Below, in pieces: positions 26,673 to 35,519 of a DNA stretch of 64,000 bases. This DNA comes from JADKAV01 sp963704075. Lineage in GTDB: Bacteria > Actinomycetota > Actinomycetes > S36-B12 > UBA10799. How positions within the stretch are numbered: the stretch's first letter is position 1; each line of letters starts with the position of its first letter. The position numbers and the translations under genes are program-made. Below the pieces are notes generated by a model. That model did no database searches, was not told the DNA's origin, and worked only from the letters and a program-made list of their open reading frames with translations. The DNA is taken from assembly GCA_963704075.1 (NCBI GenBank), contig CAVPGV010000011.1, forward strand, positions 1 to 64,000, given 5' to 3'.

Positions 26673-28043
26673 GTGTCCGAGGACCTGTTCGACATCGTGA
26701 TTCTGGGTGGCGGCAGCGGAGGTTATGCCTGCGCGCTGCGCGCCTCACAACTGGGCAAGAAGGTCGCCCTGATCGAAGAGGACAAACTCGGGGGCACATG
26801 TCTGCACCGCGGGTGCATCCCCACCAAGGCACTGCTGCACGCCGCGGAGGTCGCGGATTCGACCCGCGAGAGTTCCACCTTCGGTGTGCAGGCGACGCTG
26901 CAGGGCATCGACATGCCAGCGGTGAACAAGTACAAGGACTCCGTGGTCAGCCGCCTGTACAAGGGACTGCAGGGCCTGGTGAAGAGCCGCAAGATCACCT
27001 ACGTGACCGGCACCGGGAAACTCGTCGCTCCAGATGCGGTCGAGGTGGGCGGGCAGGTCTACAGGGGTCGGGCCGTCGTGCTGGCCACCGGGTCGTACGC
27101 CCGCTCGCTGCCGGGTCTGGACATCGGCGGGCGGATCATCACCAGCGAGGAAGCGCTGCAGATGGACTACGTGCCCGACAGCGCCATCGTTCTGGGCGGC
27201 GGTGTCATCGGCGTCGAATTCGCCAGCGTATGGAAGTCCTTCGGCACCGACGTGACCATCGTCGAGGCACTTCCCCACCTGGTACCCGCAGAGGACGAGG
27301 CCTGCTCGAAAGCCCTGGAACGCGCCTTCCGCAAGCGCAAGATCACCTTCCACACCGGCGTGCGGTTCTCGTCGGCGACCCAGGATGACAAGAGCGTCAC
27401 GGTCACCCTGGAGGACGGCAAGACCATCACCGCTGACGTGTTGTTGGTGGCGGTGGGTCGTGGACCGCGGACCAGCGGCGTGGGATACGAGGAGAACGGC
27501 GTCACCTTGGACCGCGGCTTCGTCCCGGTCGATGCGAATCTGCAGACCAACGTGCCCGGCGTCTATGCGGTGGGCGACATCGTCCCCGGCCTGCAACTTG
27601 CCCACCGCGGATTCGGTCAAGGGATCTACCTGGCAGAGCACCTCGCCGGGCTGAACCCGGCCCCCATCGACGAGGCGGGCATCCCCCGGGTGACCTACTG
27701 CGAGCCGGAGGTCGCGTCGGTGGGGTACACCGAGGTGGAGGCGAAGGCCAAGTTCGGCGAGATCGAGAGCTACGAGTACAACCTCGGCGGCAACGGCAAG
27801 AGCCAGATCCTCGCGACCGCCGGGTTCATCAAACTGGTCCGACAGAAAGACGGACCGGTGGTCGGCGTCCACATGGTGGGCAGCCGCGTCGGGGAACTCA
27901 TCGGGGAGGGCCAGTTGATCTACAACTGGGAGGCCTATCCGGAGGACGTCGCGGCACTCGTCCACGCACACCCCACCCAGAACGAAGCAATGGGCGAGGC
28001 GCACCTGGCGCTCGCCGGCAAACCCCTCCACTCGCACGCCTGA
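26673..28043 (+). CDS. lpdA: Dihydrolipoyl dehydrogenase (E3)
   Basis: 456-aa FAD enzyme that reoxidises dihydrolipoamide for the pyruvate, 2-oxoglutarate and branched-chain dehydrogenases and for glycine cleavage. The GTG at 26673 follows AGAGGAG and gives the start VSEDLFDIVILGGGSGGYA; an upstream in-frame ATG at 26538 lies inside the GNAT gene and was rejected. The redox disulfide is GGTCLHRGCIPTKA, the NAD site GGGVIGVEFA, the second FAD motif GVYAVGDIV, and the C-terminal His-Glu pair is HAHPTQNEA. It precedes the E2 gene by 16 bp. Confidence 0.97.
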   Translation: MSEDLFDIVILGGGSGGYACALRASQLGKKVALIEEDKLGGTCLHRGCIPTKALLHAAEVADSTRESSTFGVQATLQGIDMPAVNKYKDSVVSRLYKGLQGLVKSRKITYVTGTGKLVAPDAVEVGGQVYRGRAVVLATGSYARSLPGLDIGGRIITSEEALQMDYVPDSAIVLGGGVIGVEFASVWKSFGTDVTIVEALPHLVPAEDEACSKALERAFRKRKITFHTGVRFSSATQDDKSVTVTLEDGKTITADVLLVAVGRGPRTSGVGYEENGVTLDRGFVPVDANLQTNVPGVYAVGDIVPGLQLAHRGFGQGIYLAEHLAGLNPAPIDEAGIPRVTYCEPEVASVGYTEVEAKAKFGEIESYEYNLGGNGKSQILATAGFIKLVRQKDGPVVGVHMVGSRVGELIGEGQLIYNWEAYPEDVAALVHAHPTQNEAMGEAHLALAGKPLHSHA

Positions 28044-28059
28044 TCCCAAGGAGACAACA

Positions 28060-29760
28060 ATGGCGACGTCGGTCACGATGCCCCAACTCGGTGAGAGCGT
28101 CACCGAGGGAACCGTCACCCGCTGGCTCAAGCAGGTCGGCGACGAAGTCAGCGCCGACGAGCCGCTGCTGGAGGTCAGCACCGACAAGGTGGACACCGAG
28201 ATCCCGGCCCCGGCCAGCGGTGTGCTGACCGAGATCAAGGCCGGCGAGGACGACGTCGTCGAGGTCGGCGGTGAACTCGCCGTGATCGCAGACGCCGCGG
28301 AGGCGGGCAGCCCCGCCCCCGCGCAGGCTCCGGAGCCCGAGCAGGCGGCGCAACCGGCCGCACCAGCCGCCGAACCCGCCCCCGCGCCGGACGCAGCGCC
28401 CACAACCGTCACCTCCCCTACGTCCGGCCACGCCGCCGCGGGCAGTGTGAGCGTCGAACTGCCGGCGCTCGGCGAGAGCGTGACGGAGGGGACCGTCACC
28501 CGCTGGCTCAAGCAGGTCGGCGACGAGGTATCCGTCGACGAACCGTTGCTGGAGGTCAGCACCGACAAGGTCGACACCGAGATCCCGTCCCCGGTCGCCG
28601 GAGTGCTGTCCGAGATCCGGGTCAACGAGGACGAGACCGTCGAGGTGGGATCTGTGCTCGCCGTGATCGGCTCACCGGGATCAGAGCCGGCGCCCACGCC
28701 GCAGCCCGAAGCGGCACCCGCCCAGTCGGCGCCCGCACCGACACCAGCACCAGCCGCTGCCCCGTCCGCGCCAGCGCCGTCGGCTACCCCTACCCCATCC
28801 GCGCCAGCGGCGTCGGCCGCCCCGGAGGCACCGTCGGATGGTGCCTACGTCACCCCGATCGTGCGCAAACTGGCCAACGAGAAGGGGGTCGAGCTGTCGA
28901 CCGTCAAGGGCACCGGCGTCGGCGGACGGATCCGCAAGCAGGACGTCCTCGAGGCCGCCAGCGCCAAGGCGGCCCCGCAGGCTCCAGCGGCTCCCAGTGC
29001 GCCAGCCGCGAGAACCACTCCCACCCCGCAGCCGAACCTGCACCTGCGGGGCCGGACCGAGCCGATGAGCCGGTTGCGAAAGGTCATCGCCACGCGCATG
29101 GTCGAGTCGCTGGCGGTCTCCGCACAGCTGACCACCGTGATCGAGGTGGACATGACACGAATCGCGCTGCTTCGCAGCCGCGTGAAGGACGAGTTCCTGG
29201 TGCGGGAGGGTGTGAAGCTGTCGTTCATGCCGTTCTTCGCGAAGGCGACGTGCGAGGCACTCAAGCAGTTCCCGAACGTGAACGCCTCGATGGATATGGA
29301 TGCCGGCACCGTGACGTATCACGACGGCGAACACCTCGGTGTTGCCGTGGACACCGAACGGGGTTTGCTGGTGCCGGTCATCCGCAACGCCGGTGATCTC
29401 AACATCGCCGGCCTGGCACGCAAGATCGCGGACCTCGCCGAACGCACGCGGACCAATAAGGTGAGCCCCGACGAACTGTCCGGTGGCACCTTCACGCTGA
29501 CCAACACCGGCAGCCGGGGGGCATTGTTCGACACCCCCATCATCAACCAGCCCCAGGTGGGGATTCTCGGAACCGGCGCGGTGGTGAAGCGACCGGTGGT
29601 GGTCACCGACGATGTGGGCAACGACTCGATCGCTGTACGCCACATGGTGTTCCTGGCGCTGACCTACGATCACCGACTCGTCGACGGCGCCGAGGCCGCT
29701 CGCTTCTTGTCCACGGTCAAGGACCGCTTGGAGTCCGGCGAGTTCGACGCCGACCTGTAG
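28060..29760 (+). CDS. sucB: 2-oxo acid dehydrogenase E2 with two lipoyl domains (SucB/DlaT type)
   Basis: 566-aa acyltransferase core of a 2-oxo acid dehydrogenase complex. Two lipoyl domains (about residues 1-78 and 128-205) each carry the lipoylation motif STDKVDTEIP with lysines near 44 and 171; their DNA is nearly identical over about 50 bp, marking an internal duplication. Pro/Ala-rich linkers follow each. The E1/E3-binding domain (YVTPIVRKLANEKGVELS) lies at about 263-300, and the catalytic domain at about 330-566 has TYDHRLVDGAEAARF. Naming is ambiguous: the M. tuberculosis counterpart (Rv2215, dlaT) serves pyruvate dehydrogenase although often annotated sucB. It follows lpdA after an AAGGAG. 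Confidence 0.94.
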   Translation: MATSVTMPQLGESVTEGTVTRWLKQVGDEVSADEPLLEVSTDKVDTEIPAPASGVLTEIKAGEDDVVEVGGELAVIADAAEAGSPAPAQAPEPEQAAQPAAPAAEPAPAPDAAPTTVTSPTSGHAAAGSVSVELPALGESVTEGTVTRWLKQVGDEVSVDEPLLEVSTDKVDTEIPSPVAGVLSEIRVNEDETVEVGSVLAVIGSPGSEPAPTPQPEAAPAQSAPAPTPAPAAAPSAPAPSATPTPSAPAASAAPEAPSDGAYVTPIVRKLANEKGVELSTVKGTGVGGRIRKQDVLEAASAKAAPQAPAAPSAPAARTTPTPQPNLHLRGRTEPMSRLRKVIATRMVESLAVSAQLTTVIEVDMTRIALLRSRVKDEFLVREGVKLSFMPFFAKATCEALKQFPNVNASMDMDAGTVTYHDGEHLGVAVDTERGLLVPVIRNAGDLNIAGLARKIADLAERTRTNKVSPDELSGGTFTLTNTGSRGALFDTPIINQPQVGILGTGAVVKRPVVVTDDVGNDSIAVRHMVFLALTYDHRLVDGAEAARFLSTVKDRLESGEFDADL

Positions 29761-29772
29761 CCGCCTGGTTGC

Positions 29773-29790
29773 GCTGACCCGCGGGTCAGC
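29773..29790. repeat. Perfect 18-bp palindrome between the E2 and epimerase genes
   Basis: GCTGACCCGCGGGTCAGC is a perfect palindrome lying 12 bp after the E2 stop codon and 12 bp before the next start. It may be a hairpin attenuating read-through or a dimer-binding operator; there is no T tract. Confidence 0.45.
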
Positions 29791-29802
29791 CAGACTGAAC
29801 AC

Positions 29803-30690
29803 ATGCGGATAGGAATCACGGGTGCGTCGGGCCTCATCGGCTCGGCGCTGGCCGAGCACCTGACACAACGCGGGGACCAGGTGGTGCGGTTCGTGCGGCG
29901 GGATGCGGTCTCGGACAGCGAGGTGACGTGGCACCCGGGCCGGCCTCTGGATCCGACATCACTACAGGGCCTGGATGCGGTCGTCCATCTGGCTGGGGCC
30001 GGAGTGGGCGACAAGCGCTGGACCGACGAGTACAAGCGCATCATCCGTTCGAGCCGGGTGGATGGCACCAGCACGATCGCCACATCGATGGCTCTGGCCG
30101 TGGATTCCGGTGGACCACGAGCACTGGTGTGCGGTTCCGCGATCGGATACTACGGCGACACCGGTGCCCGGCCGACCGATGAGACCGGGCCGCAGGGGGC
30201 GGGTTTCCTGGCCGGTGTCGTGCGCGACTGGGAAGCCGCGGCTCAACCGGCGATCGACGCCGGGGTGCGGGTAGCCTTCGCGCGCACGGGCTTGGTGGTG
30301 TCCTCCAAGGGCGGTGCGTGGCAGAAGTTGTTCCCCATCTTCAAGGCCGGTATCGGCGGGAAGCTGGGATCGGGCGACCAGTACTGGTCGGCGATCTCGC
30401 TGACCGACGAGGTGCGGGCCTTGTGCTGGTTGATCGACAACGAGATCAGCGGACCGGTCAACCTGGTCGGGCCGGATCCGCTGCCGAACGCGGAGGTAAC
30501 GAAGATCATGGGCGACGTGCTCAAGCGACCCACGATCGTCCCCGTCCCCGGATTCGCTCTCAAGATCGTGCTCGGGGAGTTCGCCGAGGACACACTGGCC
30601 AGCCAGCGGATCGAACCGGCGGCCTTGTCCAAGTCCGGGTTCACGTGGCAACACCCGGACATCCGATCGATGATCGAGGCTGCGCGCTGA
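29803..30690 (+). CDS. TIGR01777-type NAD(P)-dependent epimerase/dehydratase-like protein
   Basis: 295-aa extended SDR protein, homologous in type and position to M. tuberculosis Rv2216. The nucleotide-binding start is MRIGITGASGLIGSALAEHL, the middle has DAVVHLAGAGVGDKRW (NN/LAG region) and ALVCGSAIGYYG (Ser plus YxxG), and a DUF1731-like C-terminus runs from about 245 (RPTIVPVPGFALKIVLGEFA). Family members are conserved but their substrate is unknown. It is the fourth gene of the pepA-GNAT-lpdA-E2 direction group, separated from E2 by the palindrome at 29773. Confidence 0.92.
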   Translation: MRIGITGASGLIGSALAEHLTQRGDQVVRFVRRDAVSDSEVTWHPGRPLDPTSLQGLDAVVHLAGAGVGDKRWTDEYKRIIRSSRVDGTSTIATSMALAVDSGGPRALVCGSAIGYYGDTGARPTDETGPQGAGFLAGVVRDWEAAAQPAIDAGVRVAFARTGLVVSSKGGAWQKLFPIFKAGIGGKLGSGDQYWSAISLTDEVRALCWLIDNEISGPVNLVGPDPLPNAEVTKIMGDVLKRPTIVPVPGFALKIVLGEFAEDTLASQRIEPAALSKSGFTWQHPDIRSMIEAAR

Positions 30691-30859
30691 GACAGGGCCG
30701 CGGCCCATCGCCCCGATGATGGTGGAGGTAGGCAGATAGGCACAGGGGTTGGGGTCGCGCGGCCCGATCGACTCCCACGGACGTGCGTATGTCCACCGTC
30801 TGTACTCAGCTCCACCGGGTGTTGCTGCACTGCCGAGCCCCATCGGCGGCGTCTGGGCT

Positions 30860-31283
30860 TCAACTGGCCAGCGTCTGGCAGCCCAACAAGGCTTCAGACA
30901 GGTTCGCCAGCTGCAACAGGTCCCCGTTCTGGCGCCACGGGAATCCGTAGTTCCGACTGGCCGCGAGTCGAGGGGTGCCCTTGGAACGGGTCGTGGAGGT
31001 CCCAGCGGCTTCCCACATCGATGAGTACCACTCTGCCGACCTCGTCGAAGCCCACGGCGGACATCAGGTCCCCTACCCACAACCCCGCCTGGTGGATGAC
31101 ACGCACCGCCTCGTGAATGCCACCGCACCTCGGTAGGCACGGTCCCGGTTGCCCGTGATGCAGCCCGATGCTGGCAGGGCCCACCGACACGGCACGAAGT
31201 GGGCGAAGGTGGCTGTGCCGCACCTGGAGGAGGGACTGCAGCAAACGGTAAAGGCGGACATCGTGCTCGATCGTGGTCAGCAT
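30860..31283 (-). CDS. Short kinase-like or phosphotransferase-like protein (one frameshift)
   Basis: About 140 aa when one extra base between 30970 and 30985 is removed. It starts at ATG 31283 (MLTTIEHDVRLYRLLQSLL). The middle reads IHQAGLWVGDLMSAVGFDE then GRVVLIDVGS, which resembles the catalytic loop and DFG-region of protein-kinase-like phosphotransferases (HxxGxxxGDLxxxN ... VxLIDFG), with several key residues changed. After the break the frame reads NYGFPWRQNGDLLQLANLSE and stops at 30860, a more protein-like end than the unbroken frame. It sits alone on the minus strand between the epimerase and lipB. It could be a real small gene, a degenerate kinase, or a remnant of a larger gene. 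Confidence 0.45.
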
Positions 31284-31374
31284 TGATCCAGACTGCCGCG
31301 CTTTCGGCGTCCACAAGGAGTTGTCCACATCCGGCGGCGGGCATGGATCCGCGACCCATGCCTACCCTTGATGC

Positions 31375-32019
31375 GTGTCGTCATCGCTGAACCACCTGCA
31401 GGTGCGCCACGTGGGCCGGGTCCCCTTCCTGGAAGCCTGGGAATTGCAGCGCGAGATCCACGCCGCGGTGGTAGATGGGGACATGCCCGACACCCTGCTG
31501 CTTCTGGAACACGATCCCGTGTACACCGCAGGGCGCAGAACACAGCCCGAGGACCGGCCGCTGGACGGCACCCCCGTGATCGAGGTCGACCGCGGTGGCC
31601 GGATCACCTGGCACGGACCCGGCCAATTGGTCGGATATCCGATCCTGCATCTGCCTCAGCCCATGGATGTCGTGGGCTATGTGCGGCGGCTCGAAGAACT
31701 CCTGATCATCACCTCGAAGAGATTCGGGGTCACCGGCGAGCGGGTTTCAGGTCGCAGTGGGGTGTGGGTGCAGCACACACCCGCGCGCAAGATCGCCGCG
31801 ATCGGCGTGCGCGTCGCCAAGGGCGTCACCATGCACGGCTTCGCTCTCAACGTGGACTGCGACCTTTCGGCGTACGACCGCATCGTGCCCTGCGGCATCC
31901 GCGACGCGGAGGTCACGTCCCTGCGCCACGAGACCGGTCAGGACGTGTCGGTGGACGAGGTCGCCGCGGAAGTCAGCGCGCTGGCCGGGATCCTGCAGGC
32001 GCGGGAGGCGCCGGCGTGA
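31375..32019 (+). CDS. lipB: Octanoyltransferase (lipoate biosynthesis)
   Basis: 214-aa enzyme moving octanoate from acyl carrier protein to E2 and GcvH lipoyl domains. Motifs include LLLEHDPVYTAGRR, GGRITWHGPGQLVGYPILHL, the catalytic lysine in RKIAAIGVRV and the catalytic cysteine in IVPCGIRDAEVTSL (about residue 172). It starts at GTG 31375 and overlaps the next gene by 4 bp. lipA follows one gene later, so both lipoylation enzymes lie beside their substrate gene for E2. Confidence 0.96.
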   Translation: MSSSLNHLQVRHVGRVPFLEAWELQREIHAAVVDGDMPDTLLLLEHDPVYTAGRRTQPEDRPLDGTPVIEVDRGGRITWHGPGQLVGYPILHLPQPMDVVGYVRRLEELLIITSKRFGVTGERVSGRSGVWVQHTPARKIAAIGVRVAKGVTMHGFALNVDCDLSAYDRIVPCGIRDAEVTSLRHETGQDVSVDEVAAEVSALAGILQAREAPA

Positions 32020-32912
32020 GGGTGCTCGGGATCCTCCTGGCAGCGCTGGTCTGGATCTCCTGCTGGCTGATCGCACCCGCGTCGTGGTGGCTCAACGAGA
32101 CCATCCTGGACGAACAGGCCTTCGCCGCTTCCATGCAGGAAGTCCTACAGATCGAGGACGTGGACACCGAGATCACCAACCGTGCCACGGCACAAGTGAT
32201 GGCCGACGCCCGGGCTTTCGTGGACCGCACGGTACCGCTGTTCTCGACCCAGGTAGACGCCCTGCTCGACCGGGCGGAGCCGACGATCCAAGGCTTGGTC
32301 AATCAGGCCGTGAACTCCCAGCCCGGTGAGCGCGTGATGCTGGGGCTGGCCGCAGAGGTCCACAACACGTTCCTCGCCTGGCTCGACGAGGACACCCTGG
32401 GCAGGCCCGGCCTGCAGGCCGATCTCTCACAGGGCCGGGCGGTTCTCGACGTCGACGAGTTGCTGGCCGGGCAGACCGTCCAGCTCGGCCCGCTGGCGAT
32501 CCCGCTGGACGCATTGAACCTGCCCGGCCTGCAGGTGCCCGTGCCACTGCCCCCGGACTGGATGCGACTGCCGGTGAACCTGCTCCGGTCGGCCTTCCTG
32601 CCCGCCGTGATCGGCATCGTCGTGGCCACCGCGGCGCTGATCGCCCTCGACCGCGGCCGGACGCGGGCGCTGGCCGTCGTCTCGGGTCTCACCGCCATCG
32701 TCTGCGCCATCGCCGTCGCGGTCATCCAGTCGTCGTGGACCCTCACCGGCGCCGACTCCGCGGAGTGGACGATCACCCGTGCGATCGGGGAGTTGATGGT
32801 GCGGCCCTGGGTCACCGCCTACCTGTACGTCATCGCAGGGATGCTGTTCGTCACCATCGCTGGTCTGCTGTGGGACCGTCACCGTCTGGTCGCCGACCAG
32901 CATCGCGCGTAG
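32016..32912 (+). CDS. Membrane protein of unknown function between lipB and lipA
   Basis: 298 aa, GTG start overlapping the lipB stop (GTGA). One N-terminal helix (about residues 3-25) is followed by an extracytoplasmic region of about 165 residues, acidic and without cysteines, and then three C-terminal helices (about 190-215, 221-240, 262-288). This layout resembles actinobacterial integral membrane proteins in which a membrane-anchored external domain precedes a small helical bundle; I do not recognise the family. Translational coupling to lipB may only reflect operon compaction. Confidence 0.8.
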   Translation: MRVLGILLAALVWISCWLIAPASWWLNETILDEQAFAASMQEVLQIEDVDTEITNRATAQVMADARAFVDRTVPLFSTQVDALLDRAEPTIQGLVNQAVNSQPGERVMLGLAAEVHNTFLAWLDEDTLGRPGLQADLSQGRAVLDVDELLAGQTVQLGPLAIPLDALNLPGLQVPVPLPPDWMRLPVNLLRSAFLPAVIGIVVATAALIALDRGRTRALAVVSGLTAIVCAIAVAVIQSSWTLTGADSAEWTITRAIGELMVRPWVTAYLYVIAGMLFVTIAGLLWDRHRLVADQHRA

Positions 32913-32921
32913 GCTTGCGGC

Positions 32922-33869
32922 ATGGCGACACCCACTGCTGACGGCCGCAAACTGCTGCGTCTGGAGGTGCGCAACGCTCAGACCCCGATCGAGCGCAAAC
33001 CGCCGTGGATCAAGACCCGCGCGGTCATGGGCCCGGAGTATCACGAATTGCGCAAGACCGTCTCGGACGGCGGTCTGCACACCGTGTGCCAGGAAGCCGG
33101 GTGCCCCAACATCTACGAGTGCTGGGAGGACAGAGAGGCCACCTTCCTCATCGGTGGGGATCAATGCACCCGGCGCTGCGACTTCTGCCAGATCGACACC
33201 GGCCGTCCGGAGCCGCTCGACACCAGCGAACCGGTGAAGGTTGCGCAGACGGTCGCCCAGATGGGGCTCCGCTACGCGACCGTCACCGGCGTGGCCCGCG
33301 ACGACCTGCCGGACCAGGGCGCGTGGCTCTACGCGCAGACCGTCCGGGAGATCCACGCGGCGGTGGCCGGGTGCGGCGTCGAGGTGCTGATCCCCGACTT
33401 CAACGGTGAGCCGGAATTCCTGGCGCAGGTCTTCGATGCCGCACCCGAGGTCCTCGCCCACAACGTCGAGACGGTGCCGCGCCTGATGAAGCGCATCCGC
33501 CCGGCCTTCCGGTACGAACGCTCCTTGGACGTGCTGACGCAGGCCCGTGCCGCCGGGCTGGTCACCAAGTCGAACCTGATCCTCGGGATGGGCGAGACGA
33601 TCGACGAGGTGCGCTCGACCATGCAGGACCTTCACGAAGCGGGCTGCGACCTGTTGACCATCACGCAGTACCTGCGGCCCACTGTGCGCCACCACCCCGT
33701 GACCCGATGGGTGGAACCTGCCGAATTCGACGATCTGGCGGAGGTCGCCGAGGAGATCGGTTTCCTGGGTGTCATGAGCGGGCCCCTGGTGCGATCGAGC
33801 TACCGCGCGGGCAGGCTCTACCGGCAGGCCGTCGCCGCGCGCGTCGGAGCCGGCCCGGCGACCACGTAG
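32922..33869 (+). CDS. lipA: Lipoyl synthase
   Basis: 315-aa radical-SAM enzyme inserting two sulfur atoms into octanoylated E2 and GcvH. The auxiliary cluster cysteines are in CQEAGCPNIYECW, the radical-SAM cluster in CTRRCDFCQI (about residues 82-89), and the C-terminal serine ligand in RSSYRAG. Length is normal. It starts at ATG 32922, nine bases after the previous stop, and precedes DUF4191 as in M. tuberculosis (Rv2218-Rv2219). Confidence 0.97.
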   Translation: MATPTADGRKLLRLEVRNAQTPIERKPPWIKTRAVMGPEYHELRKTVSDGGLHTVCQEAGCPNIYECWEDREATFLIGGDQCTRRCDFCQIDTGRPEPLDTSEPVKVAQTVAQMGLRYATVTGVARDDLPDQGAWLYAQTVREIHAAVAGCGVEVLIPDFNGEPEFLAQVFDAAPEVLAHNVETVPRLMKRIRPAFRYERSLDVLTQARAAGLVTKSNLILGMGETIDEVRSTMQDLHEAGCDLLTITQYLRPTVRHHPVTRWVEPAEFDDLAEVAEEIGFLGVMSGPLVRSSYRAGRLYRQAVAARVGAGPATT

Positions 33870-33878
33870 GCTTGGCCC

Positions 33879-34550
33879 ATGGCACGCAAGGACGGTAAAC
33901 CCGGGCGTCTGGCACAGATCCGCCAGACCTACCAGATGACCAAGAGTTCGGATCCGCGGATCGGTTGGATCCTGCTCGGGTGGTTCCTACTCCCGCTGGC
34001 GATCTCCGTTGTCGTGAGCCTGCTTCTGAACAACTGGTGGCTGGTACCCCTGGGATTCACCACCGGGTTGCTCATCGCAGCCATCGTGCTGGGTCGGCGC
34101 GCCGAACGAGCCGCCTACGCGCAGATCGAGGGACAGCCCGGAGCCGCAGCCGCCGTGCTGAACACTCTGGGCAAGGGGTGGTTCGTCACCCCGGCCGTCG
34201 CGGTCACCAAGAACCAGGACATCGTGCACCGGGTCATCGGACGTCCGGGAGTGATCCTGGTCGGCGAGGGAACCGGTTCCCGGATCACCAACGCCTTGCG
34301 CAGCGAGCGGCAGCGGGAGTCACGCTTCGTCCCCGACGTCGAGTTCCACGAGATCGTGATGGGTCGCGACGAGGGCCAGGTTCCCATCGGCTCGATCGTG
34401 AAGACCGTCAAGAAGATGGAAAAGACCCTGACCCCCGGTCAAGTCACCGAGGTCCGCCGTCGGCTCGAGGCACTGACGAATTCTCCGCTGCCCATGCCGA
34501 AGGGACCCATTCCCAAGTCCACGCGGGCGATGCGGCCACCCCGTAGGTAG
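33879..34550 (+). CDS. DUF4191 membrane protein
   Basis: 223-aa protein of the actinobacterial DUF4191 family (Rv2219 type). A basic N-terminus (MARKDGKPGRLAQIRQTYQM) precedes two membrane helices at about 27-70, and a soluble C-terminal domain contains NTLGKGWFVTPAVAVTKNQD and RPGVILVGEG. Function unknown; consistent placement after lipA is the main information. It is the last gene of the lipB-lipA group before the convergent RDD gene. Confidence 0.88.
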   Translation: MARKDGKPGRLAQIRQTYQMTKSSDPRIGWILLGWFLLPLAISVVVSLLLNNWWLVPLGFTTGLLIAAIVLGRRAERAAYAQIEGQPGAAAAVLNTLGKGWFVTPAVAVTKNQDIVHRVIGRPGVILVGEGTGSRITNALRSERQRESRFVPDVEFHEIVMGRDEGQVPIGSIVKTVKKMEKTLTPGQVTEVRRRLEALTNSPLPMPKGPIPKSTRAMRPPRR

Positions 34551-34701
34551 AGGTTTCACGCGGATTGTTGCTTGAGACCAACGGCCGCCCTGACCCACCG
34601 TCAGGCAAGAGTCGGGGTGGCGCAACCTCTAACGGATTCCCACATCAGGAACCGACGTGCCGAGACGGCCAGGTCGGCACATTCGTGCCGATACAGCGCC
34701 G

Positions 34702-35196
34702 TCAAACGCTCTGGACGTGACCCATTCGCACCGCCACCGAACCGGCGACCTTGTCGTGCAGTCCGCGCTGATCCCGGTCGAAGACCAGTGGCGGCACCAC
34801 CAGGCACAACAGCAGAGTGCGCAGGGCGCTGCGTAAGGGGTCGAGGCGGCCGTGGGCCAGACTGATCACCCGGATGCCCAGGATCCGCTGACCGAAGCTC
34901 GACCCCATCAGTGCGGTCAACAGCGACACTTCGACGAAGAAGATGACCAGCGGCAGGAACGCGGGCGGCTGTCCGGAACTGATGAGATTGGCGATCAGCA
35001 AGCAGGCGAGCCAGTCGATGGTCAGTGCGACGAACCGGCGGGTGAATCCGGCAACCGATCCCGGCCCGGATTCGGGCAGTCCCAGCCGCTGGCCCTTGTA
35101 CCCGAAGTCGTAGCCCTGGTCCTCGAGGCTGGCGCGGGGGCCTTCGAGCCAGCCCGCGACGTCCCGCCGACTGAAGTCCCTGCTCTTGTCGCTCAC
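34702..35196 (-). CDS. RDD-family membrane protein
   Basis: 164 aa from GTG 35196 (VSDKSRDFSRRDVAGWL). The RDD domain starts at about residue 45 with GFTRRFVALTIDWLACLL, has three predicted helices and includes SSFGQRILGIRVISL and RDQRGLHDKVAGSVAV. It matches the Rv2219A position between DUF4191 and glnA1 in M. tuberculosis. Here glnA is 17 kb away. Some RDD proteins are ion antiporters, but no function is assigned here. Confidence 0.88.
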   Translation of the reverse strand: MSDKSRDFSRRDVAGWLEGPRASLEDQGYDFGYKGQRLGLPESGPGSVAGFTRRFVALTIDWLACLLIANLISSGQPPAFLPLVIFFVEVSLLTALMGSSFGQRILGIRVISLAHGRLDPLRSALRTLLLCLVVPPLVFDRDQRGLHDKVAGSVAVRMGHVQSV

Positions 35197-35519
35197 GTGG
35201 TCACGGTAACCCGACTCGGGCGAGCGGGCAGCACGTACTCCTCGGCGCATGCCAGCAGAAGGCCACCGACCACCCCGTCGTCGCACCCCTGTGCGACGTG
35301 CCCCCGACTGGCAACGGTGTCCAGGTGGTCCGTTTCAGGATTCGGCCCGGCCCAAAGATCGTCTCCGTACGATCTCCTGAGAAAGAGCCCGGAACTACCA
35401 CCGCGACCCCCCTGTTCGCTGAAATAGTCGAGAAGAATGTGCCGAACAACGTTTTCCGCAGCCTTTGTGGCATGTACGATCACGAAATAGTCCCAGGCAC
35501 AGGACAGGAGAAACCGCAA
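35197..35519. other. Divergent intergenic region at the edge of the polyamine block
   Basis: About 320 bp between the RDD start and the aldehyde dehydrogenase start. It becomes more A+T rich from about 35380 to 35500, which suits a promoter for the polyamine genes, and an AGGAGA ribosome site lies at 35507-35512. No convincing RNA gene, operator palindrome or insertion-element end is seen, although this is where conserved mycobacterial synteny breaks. Confidence 0.5.

Noticed and set aside
30691..30859. Possible continuation of the kinase-like gene towards the epimerase
   Set aside because: After frame correction a stop at 30860-30862 closes the product, and further sequence on the minus strand shows no resemblance to a kinase domain.
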